Source: Lacinutrix jangbogonensis (GTDB taxonomy: Bacteria > Bacteroidota > Bacteroidia > Flavobacteriales > Flavobacteriaceae). From it: a DNA stretch of 64,000 bases. The notes below the pieces were generated by a model. That model did not search any database, was not told the origin of the DNA, and saw nothing but the letters and a program-made list of their open reading frames with translations. Of the stretch, positions 18,749-29,450 are shown piece after piece (position 1 is the first letter of the stretch; each line of letters opens with the position of its first letter). The stretch spans positions 107,183 to 171,182 of the forward strand of contig NZ_JSWF01000033.1 of NCBI RefSeq assembly GCF_000797445.1. Reading direction: 5' to 3'. The position numbers were made by a program, and so were the translations under genes.

Positions 18749-19078
18749 TTATAGTTCATTTTTTAGTTTAATAAGTTGTGCTTTAACGCCTTCCAATTTA
18801 CTAATTATTTCAAAATCAGTTAAGCTTTTCTTTTTTTCTTCTCTTAAATGCGTTTTTGCACCTTCTAAAGTAAAGCCACGTTCTTTAACCAAATGATATA
18901 TAAATTGAAGGTTTTTTATATCTTCAGGAGTAAATTTACGATTGCCTTTTGCATTTTTTTTAGGCTTTAACGCATCAAATTCTTTTTCCCAGAATCTAAT
19001 TAATGAAGTGTTAACACCGAATGCTTTTGCTACTTCGCCTATAGCATAATAACGTTTTTCTGGAAGGTCTAGTTGCAT
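18749..19078 (-). CDS. MerR-family transcriptional regulator
   Basis: A 109-residue MerR-type protein with the winged HTH (RYYAIGEVAKAFGVNTSLIR, FWEKEFDALKPKKNAKGNR, FTPEDIKNLQFIYHLVKERG) and a short coiled-coil helix, but no effector-binding domain or metal-binding cysteines. It therefore probably binds DNA without a ligand or with a partner. Translational overlap: it starts at 19078, the last base of the M23 gene. Such single-domain MerR proteins next to an M23 peptidase and lemA are frequent in flavobacteria, but their targets are unknown. Confidence 0.88.
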   Translation of the reverse strand: MQLDLPEKRYYAIGEVAKAFGVNTSLIRFWEKEFDALKPKKNAKGNRKFTPEDIKNLQFIYHLVKERGFTLEGAKTHLREEKKKSLTDFEIISKLEGVKAQLIKLKNEL

Positions 19079-20049
19079 TAATCTAAAGATTGGTTTTCTA
19101 TCGAAGAACGGTCGAGCAGTTTGCTATATTCTTCAGCAGTTAAACTACCATAATAGAAGTTAATAGGGTTTATGCGTTTTCCGTCTTTAAATATTTCGTA
19201 ATGTAAATGTGGGGCTTCAGAGCGACCAGTACTTCCTACAAAACCTATTAAATCGCCACGTTTTACCTTTTGGTTTTTGCCGATTTTATATTTGTATAAG
19301 TGTGCATATAAAGATACGTAACCATAACCATGATTTATACGAATATGCTTTCCGTAACCAGAGCTATTACTATCTGCACGTTCAACAACGCCATCACCAA
19401 CAGCATAAATAGGAGTGCCTCTAGGAGCTGTAAAGTCCATTCCCCAATGCATTTTTCGTGTTTTATTAAAAGGATCTGTTCGCATACCGTAACCAGAAGC
19501 CATTCGTGTTAAATTTTCATTATTTACAGGCTGAATGGCAGGAATGGAAGCCAAGAGCTTTTCTTTTTCTTCTGCTAAAACAGCAATCTCGTCCAAAGAT
19601 TTAGATTGCACGACTATTCTTTTTTGAAGAATGTCTATACGCTTATTACTCTCTTTTATGAGTTTAGAATTATCGAAACCTTCAAAAACTTTGTATCTGT
19701 TTACACCTCCAAAACCTGCTTTTCTTTGTTCTTCAGGAATAGGATTAGATTCAAAATATAAACGATATATATTATTATCACGATCTTCTATATTAGCAAG
19801 TACAGTTTCGGCTTCGTTTATTTTTTTATTCAATAAATCGAACTGGAACTGCATATTACTTAATTCGCGTTTTAAGGCTTTTTCGTTTGGAGATTCAAAA
19901 AACTGACTTCCTATAAAAACAAAGAGTAAACCAAATAAAGCAGTCGCTAATAAAAAAGCTAATATGTACTTAAAAGTACGACGTTTTTTACGTGTTATTT
20001 TGCGATACGACAGCGTATCAGAATCATAATAAAATTTTACCTTACTCAT
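19078..20049 (-). CDS. M23 family metallopeptidase, membrane anchored
   Basis: A 323-residue peptidoglycan hydrolase of the LytM/M23 type. Residues about 26-48 are a membrane anchor (YILAFLLATALFGLLFVFIG), followed by a coiled coil (about 50-165), and the peptidase domain with KMHWGMDFTAPRGTPIY (His and Asp zinc ligands) and APHLHYEIFKDGKRINP (HxH). It would cut peptide cross-links in the periplasm, or activate amidases if inactive; the ligands look complete. It is the first gene of a reverse-strand operon with merR, lemA and TPM genes and is divergent from alaS. Confidence 0.93.
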   Translation of the reverse strand: MSKVKFYYDSDTLSYRKITRKKRRTFKYILAFLLATALFGLLFVFIGSQFFESPNEKALKRELSNMQFQFDLLNKKINEAETVLANIEDRDNNIYRLYFESNPIPEEQRKAGFGGVNRYKVFEGFDNSKLIKESNKRIDILQKRIVVQSKSLDEIAVLAEEKEKLLASIPAIQPVNNENLTRMASGYGMRTDPFNKTRKMHWGMDFTAPRGTPIYAVGDGVVERADSNSSGYGKHIRINHGYGYVSLYAHLYKYKIGKNQKVKRGDLIGFVGSTGRSEAPHLHYEIFKDGKRINPINFYYGSLTAEEYSKLLDRSSIENQSLD

Positions 20050-20063
20050 GATGTAAATTATAC

Positions 20064-20071
20064 TATTTTTG
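20064..20071 (+). promoter_or_regulatory. -7 promoter box for alaS
   Basis: TATTTTTG (TAnnTTTG) followed by CAG. The transcript would start near 20078 and have a leader of roughly 105 bases before the alaS ATG. No T-box-like or attenuator structure was recognised in the leader. Confidence 0.55.
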
Positions 20072-20182
20072 CAGTGAAATGGAGCTCAAAATCAAGCAAC
20101 ATTATTTAAAAACGTAAAACAAATATAGAAATTGTTTCGCATTTAAAGTAATTTAACAGAAACAAGATATTAATTCAAGCAT

Positions 20183-22801
20183 ATGAAGTCTCAAGATATA
20201 CGCGCAAAATTTTTAAGTTTTTTTGAAGAGAAAAAGCATAGCATAGTGCCATCTGCACCAATGGTACTAAAAGATGACCCAACATTAATGTTTGTAAATT
20301 CTGGGATGGCACCTTTTAAAGAATATTTTTTAGGGGATGCACAACCAAAAAACAGCAGGATTTCGGATAGCCAAAAATGCCTACGTGTATCTGGTAAACA
20401 TAATGATTTAGAAGAAGTTGGTTATGATACCTATCATCATACGCTTTTCGAGATGCTCGGTAATTGGAGTTTTGGAGACTACTTTAAAAAAGAAGCAATA
20501 GCTTGGGCGTGGGAGCTTTTAGTTGATGTTTATAAAATAGATAAAGATATTTTATACGTTACTGTTTTTGAAGGTAGTGAGGATAAAGACAACCTTGAAA
20601 TGGACACAGAAGCTTATGATATTTGGAAACAATACATAAGTGAAGATCGAATTTTAAAAGGAAATAAAAACGATAATTTCTGGGAAATGGGAGAGCAAGG
20701 ACCTTGTGGACCTTGTAGCGAGATTCATGTAGATATTAGAACTCCCGAAGAAAAAGCAAAAGTAGATGGCAAATCTCTAGTAAATATGGATCATCCACAA
20801 GTAGTAGAAATTTGGAATTTGGTATTCATGCAATACAACCGAAAAGCAAATGGCTCTCTAGAAGATTTACCTAACAAGCATATAGATACAGGAATGGGTT
20901 TTGAGCGTCTTTGTATGGTATTGCAAAATGTGAAGTCTAATTACGACACGGATGTGTTTATACCAATTATTCGTGAAATTGAAACCATTACAGATAAAGG
21001 TTACGGAAAAGACGAAAAAACAGATATTGCTATTCGTGTAATATCAGACCATGTTCGCGCAGTAGCATTTTCTATTGCGGACGGTCAATTACCAAGTAAT
21101 ACGGGCGCTGGATACGTGATTAGAAGAATTTTACGTAGAGCAGTACGCTATGGTTTTACCTTTTTAGATAAAAAAGAACCTTTTATTTATAGATTGGTTG
21201 AGGTACTTGTTAAAAAAATGAGTGAAGCTTTTCCAGAATTAAAAGTGCAACGTCAGCTAATTGAAAACGTAATTAAAGAAGAAGAAGGATCATTTTTAAG
21301 AACTTTAGAACAAGGCTTAATTCTTTTAGATAGACTTGTAGAAAATGCAAAAGCAAAAGAAATATCGGGGGCAAAAGTATTCGAACTTAAAGATACTTAT
21401 GGTTTTCCTGAAGATTTAACAGATTTAATTCTTCGCGAAAAAGGCTATACTTATAATGAAGAAGAATTTAATACTAAATTAAAACAGCAGAAACAACGAG
21501 GCAAAGAGGCATCACAATTAAAATCTGACGATTGGACTGTTTTAATAGAGGATGAAGTACAAGAATTTATTGGTTATGATACGCTTGAAGCACAAGTAAA
21601 AATAACGAAATATAGAAAAGTAACCTCTAAAAAAGATGGCGAGTTATTCCAATTGGTATTTAATTTAACGCCGTTTTATGCAGAAGGAGGTGGACAAGTT
21701 GGTGATAAAGGCTATTTAGAGGATGTACATGGAGACGTCGTGTATATTATTGATACCAAGAAAGAAAATAATGTAGCCATTCATTTTTCAAAAAATTTAC
21801 CAAAGCACATAAATGAAACTTTTAAAGCTTCTGTTGAATCTAAACAGCGTTACAGAACAGAGTGTAATCACACAGCAACACATTTATTACATCAAGCACT
21901 TCGTGAGGTTTTAGGGACTCATGTAGAGCAAAAAGGATCTGCTGTGCATTCTAAGTATTTACGTTTCGATTTCTCTCATTTCTCAAAAGTTACTGTAGAG
22001 CAATTACGTGAGGTAGAAAACTTTGTAAACCGAAGAATTTCAGGTAAATTAGAACTACAAGAACACCGTAATATACCAATTAAGCAAGCTATAGACGAAG
22101 GAGCGATGGCCCTTTTTGGCGAGAAATACGGAGATACAGTTCGTGCAGTTCGTTTTGGGCAATCTATTGAGCTTTGTGGTGGAACTCATGTAAAAAACAC
22201 AGCAGACATTTGGCATTTTAAAATAGTGTCAGAAGGGGCGGTTGCTTCAGGAATACGAAGAATTGAAGCGATTACAAACGATGCAGTAAAAGACTTTTAT
22301 TTTGAAAATAACAAATCGTATTTCGAAATGAGAGATTTGCTTAACAATGCAAAAGAACCTGTAAAAGCATTACAAAATTTGCAAACTGAAAATACAGACT
22401 TAAAAAAGCAAATTGAAGGTTTATTAAAAGATAAAGCAAAAAATATTATTGGCGATTTAAAAAACGAACTAACCCTAATAAATAACATACAATTTTTAGC
22501 TAAAAAACTAGATTTAGATGCTGCAGGAATTAAAGATGTTTGTTTTAAACTAGGAGAGAATCAAAATAATGTATTCTTGCTTTTTGCAACAGAACAAAAT
22601 GGAAAAGCATTACTTTCTTGCTATATTTCTAAAGAATTAGTTGCAGAAAAAGGATTAGATGCAGGAAAAGTGGTTAGAGAACTTGGTAAGCACATACAAG
22701 GAGGAGGAGGAGGACAGCCTTTCTTTGCAACAGCAGGAGGTAAGAACCCAGCAGGTATAGAAAAGGCTTTAAGTGAGGCTGAGAGTTATATAAATGTTTA
22801 G
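20183..22801 (+). CDS. alaS: alanine--tRNA ligase
   Basis: An 872-residue class II alanyl-tRNA synthetase, full length. The catalytic domain starts [19 protein letters not shown] with [35 protein letters not shown] (motif 2) and [15 protein letters not shown] (motif 3). The editing domain has the zinc ligands [11 protein letters not shown] (HxxxH) and ELCGGTHV. The C-Ala domain ends with [18 protein letters not shown]. It charges tRNA-Ala and deacylates mischarged Ser/Gly. Divergent from the M23 operon; own promoter at 20064. Confidence 0.98.
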   Translation: MKSQDIRAKFLSFFEEKKHSIVPSAPMVLKDDPTLMFVNSGMAPFKEYFLGDAQPKNSRISDSQKCLRVSGKHNDLEEVGYDTYHHTLFEMLGNWSFGDYFKKEAIAWAWELLVDVYKIDKDILYVTVFEGSEDKDNLEMDTEAYDIWKQYISEDRILKGNKNDNFWEMGEQGPCGPCSEIHVDIRTPEEKAKVDGKSLVNMDHPQVVEIWNLVFMQYNRKANGSLEDLPNKHIDTGMGFERLCMVLQNVKSNYDTDVFIPIIREIETITDKGYGKDEKTDIAIRVISDHVRAVAFSIADGQLPSNTGAGYVIRRILRRAVRYGFTFLDKKEPFIYRLVEVLVKKMSEAFPELKVQRQLIENVIKEEEGSFLRTLEQGLILLDRLVENAKAKEISGAKVFELKDTYGFPEDLTDLILREKGYTYNEEEFNTKLKQQKQRGKEASQLKSDDWTVLIEDEVQEFIGYDTLEAQVKITKYRKVTSKKDGELFQLVFNLTPFYAEGGGQVGDKGYLEDVHGDVVYIIDTKKENNVAIHFSKNLPKHINETFKASVESKQRYRTECNHTATHLLHQALREVLGTHVEQKGSAVHSKYLRFDFSHFSKVTVEQLREVENFVNRRISGKLELQEHRNIPIKQAIDEGAMALFGEKYGDTVRAVRFGQSIELCGGTHVKNTADIWHFKIVSEGAVASGIRRIEAITNDAVKDFYFENNKSYFEMRDLLNNAKEPVKALQNLQTENTDLKKQIEGLLKDKAKNIIGDLKNELTLINNIQFLAKKLDLDAAGIKDVCFKLGENQNNVFLLFATEQNGKALLSCYISKELVAEKGLDAGKVVRELGKHIQGGGGGQPFFATAGGKNPAGIEKALSEAESYINV

Positions 22802-22911
22802 TATTACATAATTTAACAAATCGTGGTGCTTACAAGAATTAATAGGTAAAATATATTAAATTATTATTATCCCTATTAAGGTCAGTTAGAATTTTTATTA
22901 GAAAGTAATAA

Positions 22912-23856
22912 ATGAAACTACAAACCGAAATAAAACTTAAAAAACAAGAAGAGAACCCGCTAGATTATAACTCAAAAGTCTTGTTGTTAGGTTCGTGCTT
23001 TTCAGAAAATATTGGGAATAAATTCGAGTATTTCAAGTTTAAAAGTTTATCAAACCCTTTTGGTATTTTATTTCATTCTAAAGCGATTGAGAATTTAGTA
23101 GTTCGGGCAATTCAGAAAAAGGAATATACTGAAGAAGATGTTTTTTTTTATAACGAACAATGGCATTGTTTCGATGCACATTCGCAGTTAAGTAGCTTTT
23201 CAAAAGAAAATATTTTAAAGGATTTAAATGCTCAAATCCAAATAACCCATCAGCAAATTACAGAGTCAACACACATTATAATAACACTCGGGACAGCTTG
23301 GGTCTATAACTTGTTAGAGAATGATAAGGTCGTTGCTAATTGTCACAAATTACCTCAGAAAAAGTTTAACAAGATTCTGCTTTCTATTGAAGAGATAAAA
23401 AAGAGTTTGCAATCTATAATTAAAACCATTCAATCTGTAAACCAAAAGGTGTCAGTGATTTTTACTGTTTCGCCCGTCAGGCATATAAAAGATGGTTTTG
23501 TAGAAAACACACTAAGCAAGTCTCATTTAATAGCGGCAATTCATCGGGTTACAGATAAACACGTTTTTTATTTCCCGTCTTATGAAATTATGCTCGATGA
23601 GCTTCGTGATTATCGGTTTTATAAGCACGATATGATTCATCCCAATAAAACAGCTATAAACTACATTTGGGAGCGGTTTAATAATGTCTGGGTTTCAGAA
23701 TCTACACAGCAAACTATGTTAAAAGTAGATGGGATTCAAAAAGCACTAATGCACAAGCCTTTTAATCCAAATTCTAAAGCGCATCAACAATTTCTTAAGG
23801 ATCTCAATTTGAAAATTATTAAATTATCATCTATCTTTAAACATATTACCTTTTAA
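22912..23856 (+). CDS. GSCFA domain protein
   Basis: A 314-residue GSCFA-family protein. The name-giving motif is at residues about 25-35 (VLLLGSCFSENIGNKF), followed by SNPFGILFHSKAIENL, ITLGTAWVYN and FTVSPVRHIKDGF, and near the end DMIHPNKTAINYIW with a conserved D-H pair. The family is related to SGNH-type hydrolases, with Ser/Asp/His positions compatible with that, but the substrate is unknown. It lies 14 bases before the membrane protein at 23871 and could be co-transcribed with it. Confidence 0.88.
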   Translation: MKLQTEIKLKKQEENPLDYNSKVLLLGSCFSENIGNKFEYFKFKSLSNPFGILFHSKAIENLVVRAIQKKEYTEEDVFFYNEQWHCFDAHSQLSSFSKENILKDLNAQIQITHQQITESTHIIITLGTAWVYNLLENDKVVANCHKLPQKKFNKILLSIEEIKKSLQSIIKTIQSVNQKVSVIFTVSPVRHIKDGFVENTLSKSHLIAAIHRVTDKHVFYFPSYEIMLDELRDYRFYKHDMIHPNKTAINYIWERFNNVWVSESTQQTMLKVDGIQKALMHKPFNPNSKAHQQFLKDLNLKIIKLSSIFKHITF

Positions 23857-23870
23857 TAAAGACGTTTGAA

Positions 23871-24587
23871 ATGATGCTTAAAAGTGTTTTTATACCACAC
23901 AAAACCAATGCATATGCTTGGTTAAATGTGCTGTTTTTAATAGTGTTTTTAGTGCTTGGAGAAATAGATCCAATTGCAGTACTATTTGGCTACTTTTTGG
24001 AAACTATAATTATTGGCGTTTTTACAATTTTTAAAATGTATCTAGCGTCAAAACACGATGGAAGTGGTAAATCTATTAAGTTCTTAATTCCTTTTTTTAT
24101 GTTTCATTATGGGATGTTTGTTGCAGTGCAATCGGTATTTGTATTTGCTGTTGTAGGTATGAGTGATGCTGAATTAATTAAAGAACCGTTTCAGCTTTTG
24201 CAAAATTATAGTGCTATTTTAAATTTGAAAGGGATGAATTTAATATTGATTCTATTGGTTGTATCTCAAACTGTAAAGTTTATATTCGATTTTTTAGAGC
24301 CAAAAAAACACTTACAGTTTACAGCTAGCGAAATAATGGTTATGCCTTATGTGCGTATTATTATTATCCAGCAATTTGCAGTAATTATAGCCATGTTTTT
24401 TATGCTATTTTCTCAAGCAGATATTGTCGCTGCAATCTTATTAATTATTATTCGAGCATTTGTAGATTTCTTTTCAATAGCCTTAAAAGACAATGCTCCT
24501 TTTTTAGATTATATGGCAAAAAAGCTGGATAATGGTAAAGCAAGTAAAGCTGAAATTAAAAAACAACTCTTACTCTTTAGTGAGTAG
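23871..24587 (+). CDS. DUF6498-like multispanning membrane protein
   Basis: A 238-residue protein with about six to seven hydrophobic segments (for example NVLFLIVFLVLGEIDPIAVL and LILILLVVSQTVKFIFDFLE) and the family-like start with GYFLETIIIGVFTIFKM. The E in the LET motif and the pattern after it match the DUF6498 family of unknown function. No transporter or enzyme motif is visible. The spacing to the GSCFA gene suggests one transcript. Confidence 0.65.
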   Translation: MMLKSVFIPHKTNAYAWLNVLFLIVFLVLGEIDPIAVLFGYFLETIIIGVFTIFKMYLASKHDGSGKSIKFLIPFFMFHYGMFVAVQSVFVFAVVGMSDAELIKEPFQLLQNYSAILNLKGMNLILILLVVSQTVKFIFDFLEPKKHLQFTASEIMVMPYVRIIIIQQFAVIIAMFFMLFSQADIVAAILLIIIRAFVDFFSIALKDNAPFLDYMAKKLDNGKASKAEIKKQLLLFSE

Positions 24588-24776
24588 CCAAGTTTAAATG
24601 AATAGTTTTTCGATCTGTTAATGCGCTCTTTATTTTTCTTTCCTCATCTCTAATAATAAATATTTTTGAGGTTTCAAAACACACTATCCTTTTAATATAC
24701 GCATTTCGTCGTATTGCCTGCCTTTCTCTTTTTAATCACTTTTGTACTATTATTAATCACAAAAATAATTATTAAA

Positions 24777-25313
24777 ATGAAAAAAATCAAACAAATTATG
24801 TTGCTTTTAATGACGGTTTCATTAGTGACATTATCAGGATGTTCAAACGACGACGATACAAGCGGTGGAAATCAAGGTGCAGCTTCAGGAACTTTAACTG
24901 CAAAAGTAGATGGTACCGCTTATGCTTCTTTAGAAATTTCATCTTCTGCTACAGTAGCAAATAGTGAGCAAAATTTAATAATTATTGCTTCTAATTCGGA
25001 TGGTAACGCCTTTTCTTTTTCTGTATTTGGTTACAGTGGACCAGGTACATACCCTTTCGGTGGTGGAGTAAATATTACAAATGCTGGATCTTACACAGAA
25101 ACAAATGTAGATTTAAGTAATCCCGCAAACTCAACAACAGAAGTATGGCAAGCACCTTATGATAGTGCTGAAGTAGGTTCTATTACAATAATAGAGGAGA
25201 CAGATACTAACATAAAAGGTAATTTTACTTTTATGTGTAAAAATGTTAATGGGGACCAATCTATTAAGAATATTACAGAAGGTGGTTTTGATTTAACAAA
25301 ACAAATTATATAA
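24777..25313 (+). CDS. DUF6252-like lipoprotein
   Basis: A 178-residue lipoprotein: signal ending VTLSGCSNDDD with the lipidated Cys at about residue 21, followed by an acidic and Gly/Ser linker and a beta-rich domain (GTLTAKVDGTAYASLEIS ... FSFSVFGYSGPGTYPFG). It resembles the flavobacterial DUF6252 family of unknown function. The frame is open to 24714 but that extension is hydrophobic and would hide the lipoprotein signal; the ATG at 24777 is preferred. It lies 10 bases before the beta-propeller gene and probably forms an operon with it. Confidence 0.7.
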   Translation: MKKIKQIMLLLMTVSLVTLSGCSNDDDTSGGNQGAASGTLTAKVDGTAYASLEISSSATVANSEQNLIIIASNSDGNAFSFSVFGYSGPGTYPFGGGVNITNAGSYTETNVDLSNPANSTTEVWQAPYDSAEVGSITIIEETDTNIKGNFTFMCKNVNGDQSIKNITEGGFDLTKQII

Positions 25314-25323
25314 TTTTATTATT

Positions 25324-27213
25324 ATGAAAAAGATATTAAAATTTAAAAGTATTGTGATGGTTGCTCTTTTTTTTAGTGCAACCTCACTATATGCGCAAAA
25401 AGCAGAAGTTCCAGATCATAAGTATGAGTTAGGAGCAAAAATAAATGAAATGACACTTACGCAAGGAGGTACAATGGTAGTTGCAACTAACGACGGTCTT
25501 GTGGGTATTAAACCTGGTAAGGAAGGATTACTTTTTAATTTCACGGATTACGGAAGAGTAAAACCTGAGCAGTTAAATTTTATTCCAATGGCTCCTTATG
25601 TAATGGTTGGCCAAACAGGTTTTGCAAGCATATCTTCTAAGAAGGCAGTTATAGATTATATGTCTGGTAAAGTGTTGTTTACAACAGAATCAAAAGGCTG
25701 GAAAAATGTGTTTACCTGTGATGTAATGATGCCACAAAACAAACTTGTAGTTAGTGGTTTTCAAAAAGGCGATGAAAAAAATGCAGGAGTAACGGCAAAA
25801 GTTGCTGTGTATGACCTAAATACAGGTGATGAAGATTACTCTTTCTTTTTGGTGGAACCAGGAAAGGTTACTATGAGAAGTTATGCTGTTACTGGTCGGC
25901 CTTTATTATTAAAAGATAAGCTGTTAGTGCCAACTAGTCAAGGGATAATTGCTAAAACTAAATCTGGTGAAACTTTATGGGAGAATAAAGTAAAAAATAT
26001 TAATTGGATGACCAGTAATGAATCTGAAAGTGATATTTATGCCTTTACAACTACTACAAATGGGAAGAATACTAAAATTTTTAAGATTAAGTCTAATGGC
26101 AATTCAGCTTGGCCTGACGAGCGTAAAGTAAAAGGAGGTATTTCTAATTTTCAAATTTTACCACAAGGAATAGCTGTAGTTAGTGATGTAGCTGCTTCAG
26201 GTAAAAAAGGGTTGGCTAAATTAGCCGCGAGTAGAGCAGAATCTAAAATCACTTTATTAAGCGCTTCAAATGGTGAAGATCTTTGGGATAAGACACCAAA
26301 AACTAAGGGATACGTTCAGCATTTTTATATTATGGACGATGGTATTTTGTTTGGTATTAAAGAAGGTGGAATAAATAAAATATCATATGGCGGAAAGACC
26401 TTATTTAAAAAGCCATTAAAAACTGGTGAGAATATTTTAACTATGGCGCAAACAGCACAAGGTTTAATTTATATTACCTCAGAAGACGCTAACATTGTAA
26501 ATCTAAATACCGGAGAGCAAGTATGGGATAAGCCGTTAAAGTTTAAACGTGCAGATGTGGTAAGTTCTGATTATGACAAAAAGAACGATCGCTATTTAAT
26601 TACAGCAGATGAAAAGTTGTTTTCTATTGATGCTAAAAGCGGAACTTCGGAATTATTAACTGAAATCGATTTTGATGGTAAAGAAGACCCAACGTCTGTA
26701 GAAGTTAGAGATGGAGGTGTTTTATTAACTTCAGATCAAAACATGATGATGTTAGATTGGAGTGGAAGTACATCATGGCATGAATATAAACGTGCTCCTG
26801 GGAAAAGTGCTTTTGGAGCAATTCTAGCCGGTGTTACCGCTGTAGCTACTGCAGCAGCATCTACTGCTGCCTATAGTTCAGCAAATCAAAATAGAAATAG
26901 TTTGGGTAGTTATACCTCAAGAGGTCAACGCGACGCAAACTTTGGAGCAGGCATGGCTGCTGCCTCTGGAGCTTCAGTGGCAGAAATGTTAAAACGTTTT
27001 AAAGCGACATCAGCTACGCAAAACGCACAATTTGTTTTAACTAAGCTTGACGATGGAGTCGGCTTAGTGAAACTTAATAAAGACACAAGTGTATTAGAGA
27101 AAGAAATAGTGTTGAAAAACAAAAAACCAGAGTATCAGGTTGACGGATACGGCGGTTATTTATACTATAAAGCTAATAATAGCACCATTTATTCATATAA
27201 TCTTAATAATTAA
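25324..27213 (+). CDS. secreted PQQ-like beta-propeller protein
   Basis: A 629-residue exported protein (signal about 1-24, SLYAQ). Repeated blades of the PQQ/quinoprotein type are visible, each with a G-E-x-x-W-pattern such as SGETLWENKVK, NGEDLWDKTPK and TGEQVWDKPLK. The tryptophan-docking pattern suggests a propeller of about seven blades like BamB. An Ala-rich, low-complexity stretch (about residues 497-525, GVTAVATAAASTAA) interrupts the last part. No PQQ-dehydrogenase catalytic residues can be identified. Probably a periplasmic scaffold. The role is unknown; next to a lipoprotein gene. Confidence 0.75.
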   Translation: MKKILKFKSIVMVALFFSATSLYAQKAEVPDHKYELGAKINEMTLTQGGTMVVATNDGLVGIKPGKEGLLFNFTDYGRVKPEQLNFIPMAPYVMVGQTGFASISSKKAVIDYMSGKVLFTTESKGWKNVFTCDVMMPQNKLVVSGFQKGDEKNAGVTAKVAVYDLNTGDEDYSFFLVEPGKVTMRSYAVTGRPLLLKDKLLVPTSQGIIAKTKSGETLWENKVKNINWMTSNESESDIYAFTTTTNGKNTKIFKIKSNGNSAWPDERKVKGGISNFQILPQGIAVVSDVAASGKKGLAKLAASRAESKITLLSASNGEDLWDKTPKTKGYVQHFYIMDDGILFGIKEGGINKISYGGKTLFKKPLKTGENILTMAQTAQGLIYITSEDANIVNLNTGEQVWDKPLKFKRADVVSSDYDKKNDRYLITADEKLFSIDAKSGTSELLTEIDFDGKEDPTSVEVRDGGVLLTSDQNMMMLDWSGSTSWHEYKRAPGKSAFGAILAGVTAVATAAASTAAYSSANQNRNSLGSYTSRGQRDANFGAGMAAASGASVAEMLKRFKATSATQNAQFVLTKLDDGVGLVKLNKDTSVLEKEIVLKNKKPEYQVDGYGGYLYYKANNSTIYSYNLNN

Positions 27214-27350
27214 TATTGTTTTTATAACTTGATAATTAAGCGTAATATTTGAGTTATTTCAAGATTTCGCTTATTTTTTTACCAGCAATCAAAAAACGAA
27301 AAGCCTAGAAACAAGAATAAATAAAACCCGCAATAATCAATTTTCACGAA

Positions 27351-27396
27351 ACATCAGTATCTAAGAATAGAAGCCTTTACTACTGATGTTTTTTTA
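27351..27396 (+). terminator. intrinsic terminator after the beta-propeller gene
   Basis: ACATCAGTA (27351-27359) pairs perfectly with TACTGATGT (27381-27389), with a 21-base loop and a run of T to 27396. It lies 138 bases after the stop and 45 bases before the next gene. Confidence 0.75.
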
Positions 27397-27441
27397 TTCA
27401 GCTATTTTTTTATAATTTACAGTACCACTTATCATCTTTAT

Positions 27442-29412
27442 ATGTTAAAATTAAAACACTTCTTAATTGGTTTACTTTGCTTTGTCTGCGGTGTTAAAAT
27501 TCAAGCTCAAAATAAAAACAACTCTTTAGATAGCTTTTTAATTGTTGCCAGACAGACAAAGAATGATTCTTCCCAAATCCGTATGTATAATAAAATTGCT
27601 TTCGGTTATATCTTTAACGATACTAAAAAAGCAATTGCCGTCATTAAAGAGGGTAAACAATTAGCAAATGACGTAGGTTTTAATTTCGGTTTAGCAGAGC
27701 TTACTAATACGCAAGGTGTTTTTATGGACGTTACAGGTAAGTCTGATTCTGCAAAGTATTACTTTGAGAAAGCATTAGATCTGAGTAGAAAACATAGTTT
27801 TAAGTATATAGAATCTATGTGTGTTAATAATCTCGGGATGTTTAATTGGAATACAGGTGATTTCGAATCGGCATTGGCTTATTTTTTTCAAGCCTTAAAA
27901 ATGAATGAAGACGCTAACAATGAAAAATCTACGGGAATAGCTTTAAATAATATAGGTCTTATTTATCAAGATATGAACTTAAGTGAAAAAGCACTTGCAT
28001 ATCACCAAAAGGCATTAAAAGTTCGTGAAAAATATAATTTAGAAAACGAACAAATAGCTTCGCTAAATAACATTGGAATTAATTTCAAGGATTTAGGTAG
28101 GGTAGATGAAGCAATAGCGATATATAAAAGAGGGCTAGATTTAGCTAAACGGAAAAATAATTTAATAGAACGCTTTAAATTGCTTGATAATCTTGCGAAT
28201 GCGTATTACAAAAAAGGGGATGCTAATTTGGCCTTGGAAACGTGTTTAAAAGCTTTAGATAAGCCATTAGATTTTGATGCAGAAGAGAAAAGGGAATGGT
28301 CTTCTTTAAATAATATTGCAACACTTTACAACGAAATAGGTAAACCTAAAATGGCATTAGTTTATCTCAATAAAGGTTTTAATTTGATAAAAAAATACCC
28401 TGAAATTCAATTAGCAGCTTCAAATTTATACTTAACAAGAGCAGAGAGTAATTATATGCTTAGAAACTTTAAGCAAGCTAGAAAAGACAAAAAAAAGTTT
28501 GTGGTTTTAAAAGATTCAATCTTTTCCGAAAGTAATGCCAAAGCTATTGCTGCTTTAGAAATTAAATACGAGACAGAGAAAAAGGAAAAAGAAATTTTGG
28601 TGCAACGCACAGAATTGGCTGAACAAAATTTAATTATACAAAAGAAGAATTTTCAACTGTATGGATTAATAGCTCTTGTTTTAGTTTTAGGTTTTTTAGG
28701 CTATTTATTTTACAACCAGCAAAAGCTTAAAAACATACAACTTCAAAAAGAAACGGAGCTTAAAGACGCTTTAATGAAAATTGAAACACAAAACCGTTTA
28801 CAGGAACAACGTTTAAGAATTTCTAGAGATTTACACGATAATATTGGCGCACAACTCACATTTATCATTTCGTCTATCGATAATTTAAAATACGGCTTTA
28901 CACTACCAAAGGAACTACAAACGAGACTAGAATCGATTAACCAATTTACTTCTGGGACTACTTATGAACTTCGAGATACTATTTGGGCGATGAATAAAAG
29001 CGAAATTACTTTCGAGGATTTACAAACGCGCATATCTAATTTTATCGATAAAGCAAAAATTAGTTCAGAAGGCATTCAATTTAATTTTAAGGTAGATAAA
29101 AGTCTTTCAGAAGAAATAGTTTTTACTTCAGTTCAAGGGATGAATGTTTATCGTATTATTCAAGAATCTATTAATAATTCCATAAAATATGCAAGCGCTA
29201 AACATATTAAAGTAGATATTACTAAGCAGAATAAAACTTTAGCTATTAAAATTGTAGATAATGGGAAAGGGTTTAATACCAAAGAAGTTGAGCTTAGGAA
29301 TGGAATTAATAACATGAAAAAACGAGCTATGGATTTAAATGCAGAATTTCAATTAAATTCTAAAGAAAATTCTGGAACAACCATACAATTGCAAATACCA
29401 ATACATATGTAA
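27442..29412 (+). CDS. TPR sensor histidine kinase (NarL-type), first paralogue
   Basis: A 656-residue sensor kinase. After a signal peptide (about 1-23) come tetratricopeptide repeats (about 50-350; for example ALNNIGLIYQDMNLSEKALA), a coiled coil, one membrane segment (FQLYGLIALVLVLGFLGYLF), then the HisKA_3 dimerisation box SRDLHDNIGAQLTFIISSID with the phospho-accepting His, and an HATPase domain with NVYRIIQESINNSIKYA (N box) and DNGKGF (G1). The TPRs should sense a periplasmic partner. It would phosphorylate the regulator encoded at 31348. 38 bases separate it from the next kinase. Confidence 0.92.
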   Translation: MLKLKHFLIGLLCFVCGVKIQAQNKNNSLDSFLIVARQTKNDSSQIRMYNKIAFGYIFNDTKKAIAVIKEGKQLANDVGFNFGLAELTNTQGVFMDVTGKSDSAKYYFEKALDLSRKHSFKYIESMCVNNLGMFNWNTGDFESALAYFFQALKMNEDANNEKSTGIALNNIGLIYQDMNLSEKALAYHQKALKVREKYNLENEQIASLNNIGINFKDLGRVDEAIAIYKRGLDLAKRKNNLIERFKLLDNLANAYYKKGDANLALETCLKALDKPLDFDAEEKREWSSLNNIATLYNEIGKPKMALVYLNKGFNLIKKYPEIQLAASNLYLTRAESNYMLRNFKQARKDKKKFVVLKDSIFSESNAKAIAALEIKYETEKKEKEILVQRTELAEQNLIIQKKNFQLYGLIALVLVLGFLGYLFYNQQKLKNIQLQKETELKDALMKIETQNRLQEQRLRISRDLHDNIGAQLTFIISSIDNLKYGFTLPKELQTRLESINQFTSGTTYELRDTIWAMNKSEITFEDLQTRISNFIDKAKISSEGIQFNFKVDKSLSEEIVFTSVQGMNVYRIIQESINNSIKYASAKHIKVDITKQNKTLAIKIVDNGKGFNTKEVELRNGINNMKKRAMDLNAEFQLNSKENSGTTIQLQIPIHM

Positions 29413-29450
29413 AACGCATGTGTAATAATTTTTAATAAGATGTTATCTAA

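Noticed and set aside
20072..20182. Riboswitch or attenuator in the alaS leader
   Set aside because: No stable hairpin with a T-run or known riboswitch motif could be seen.
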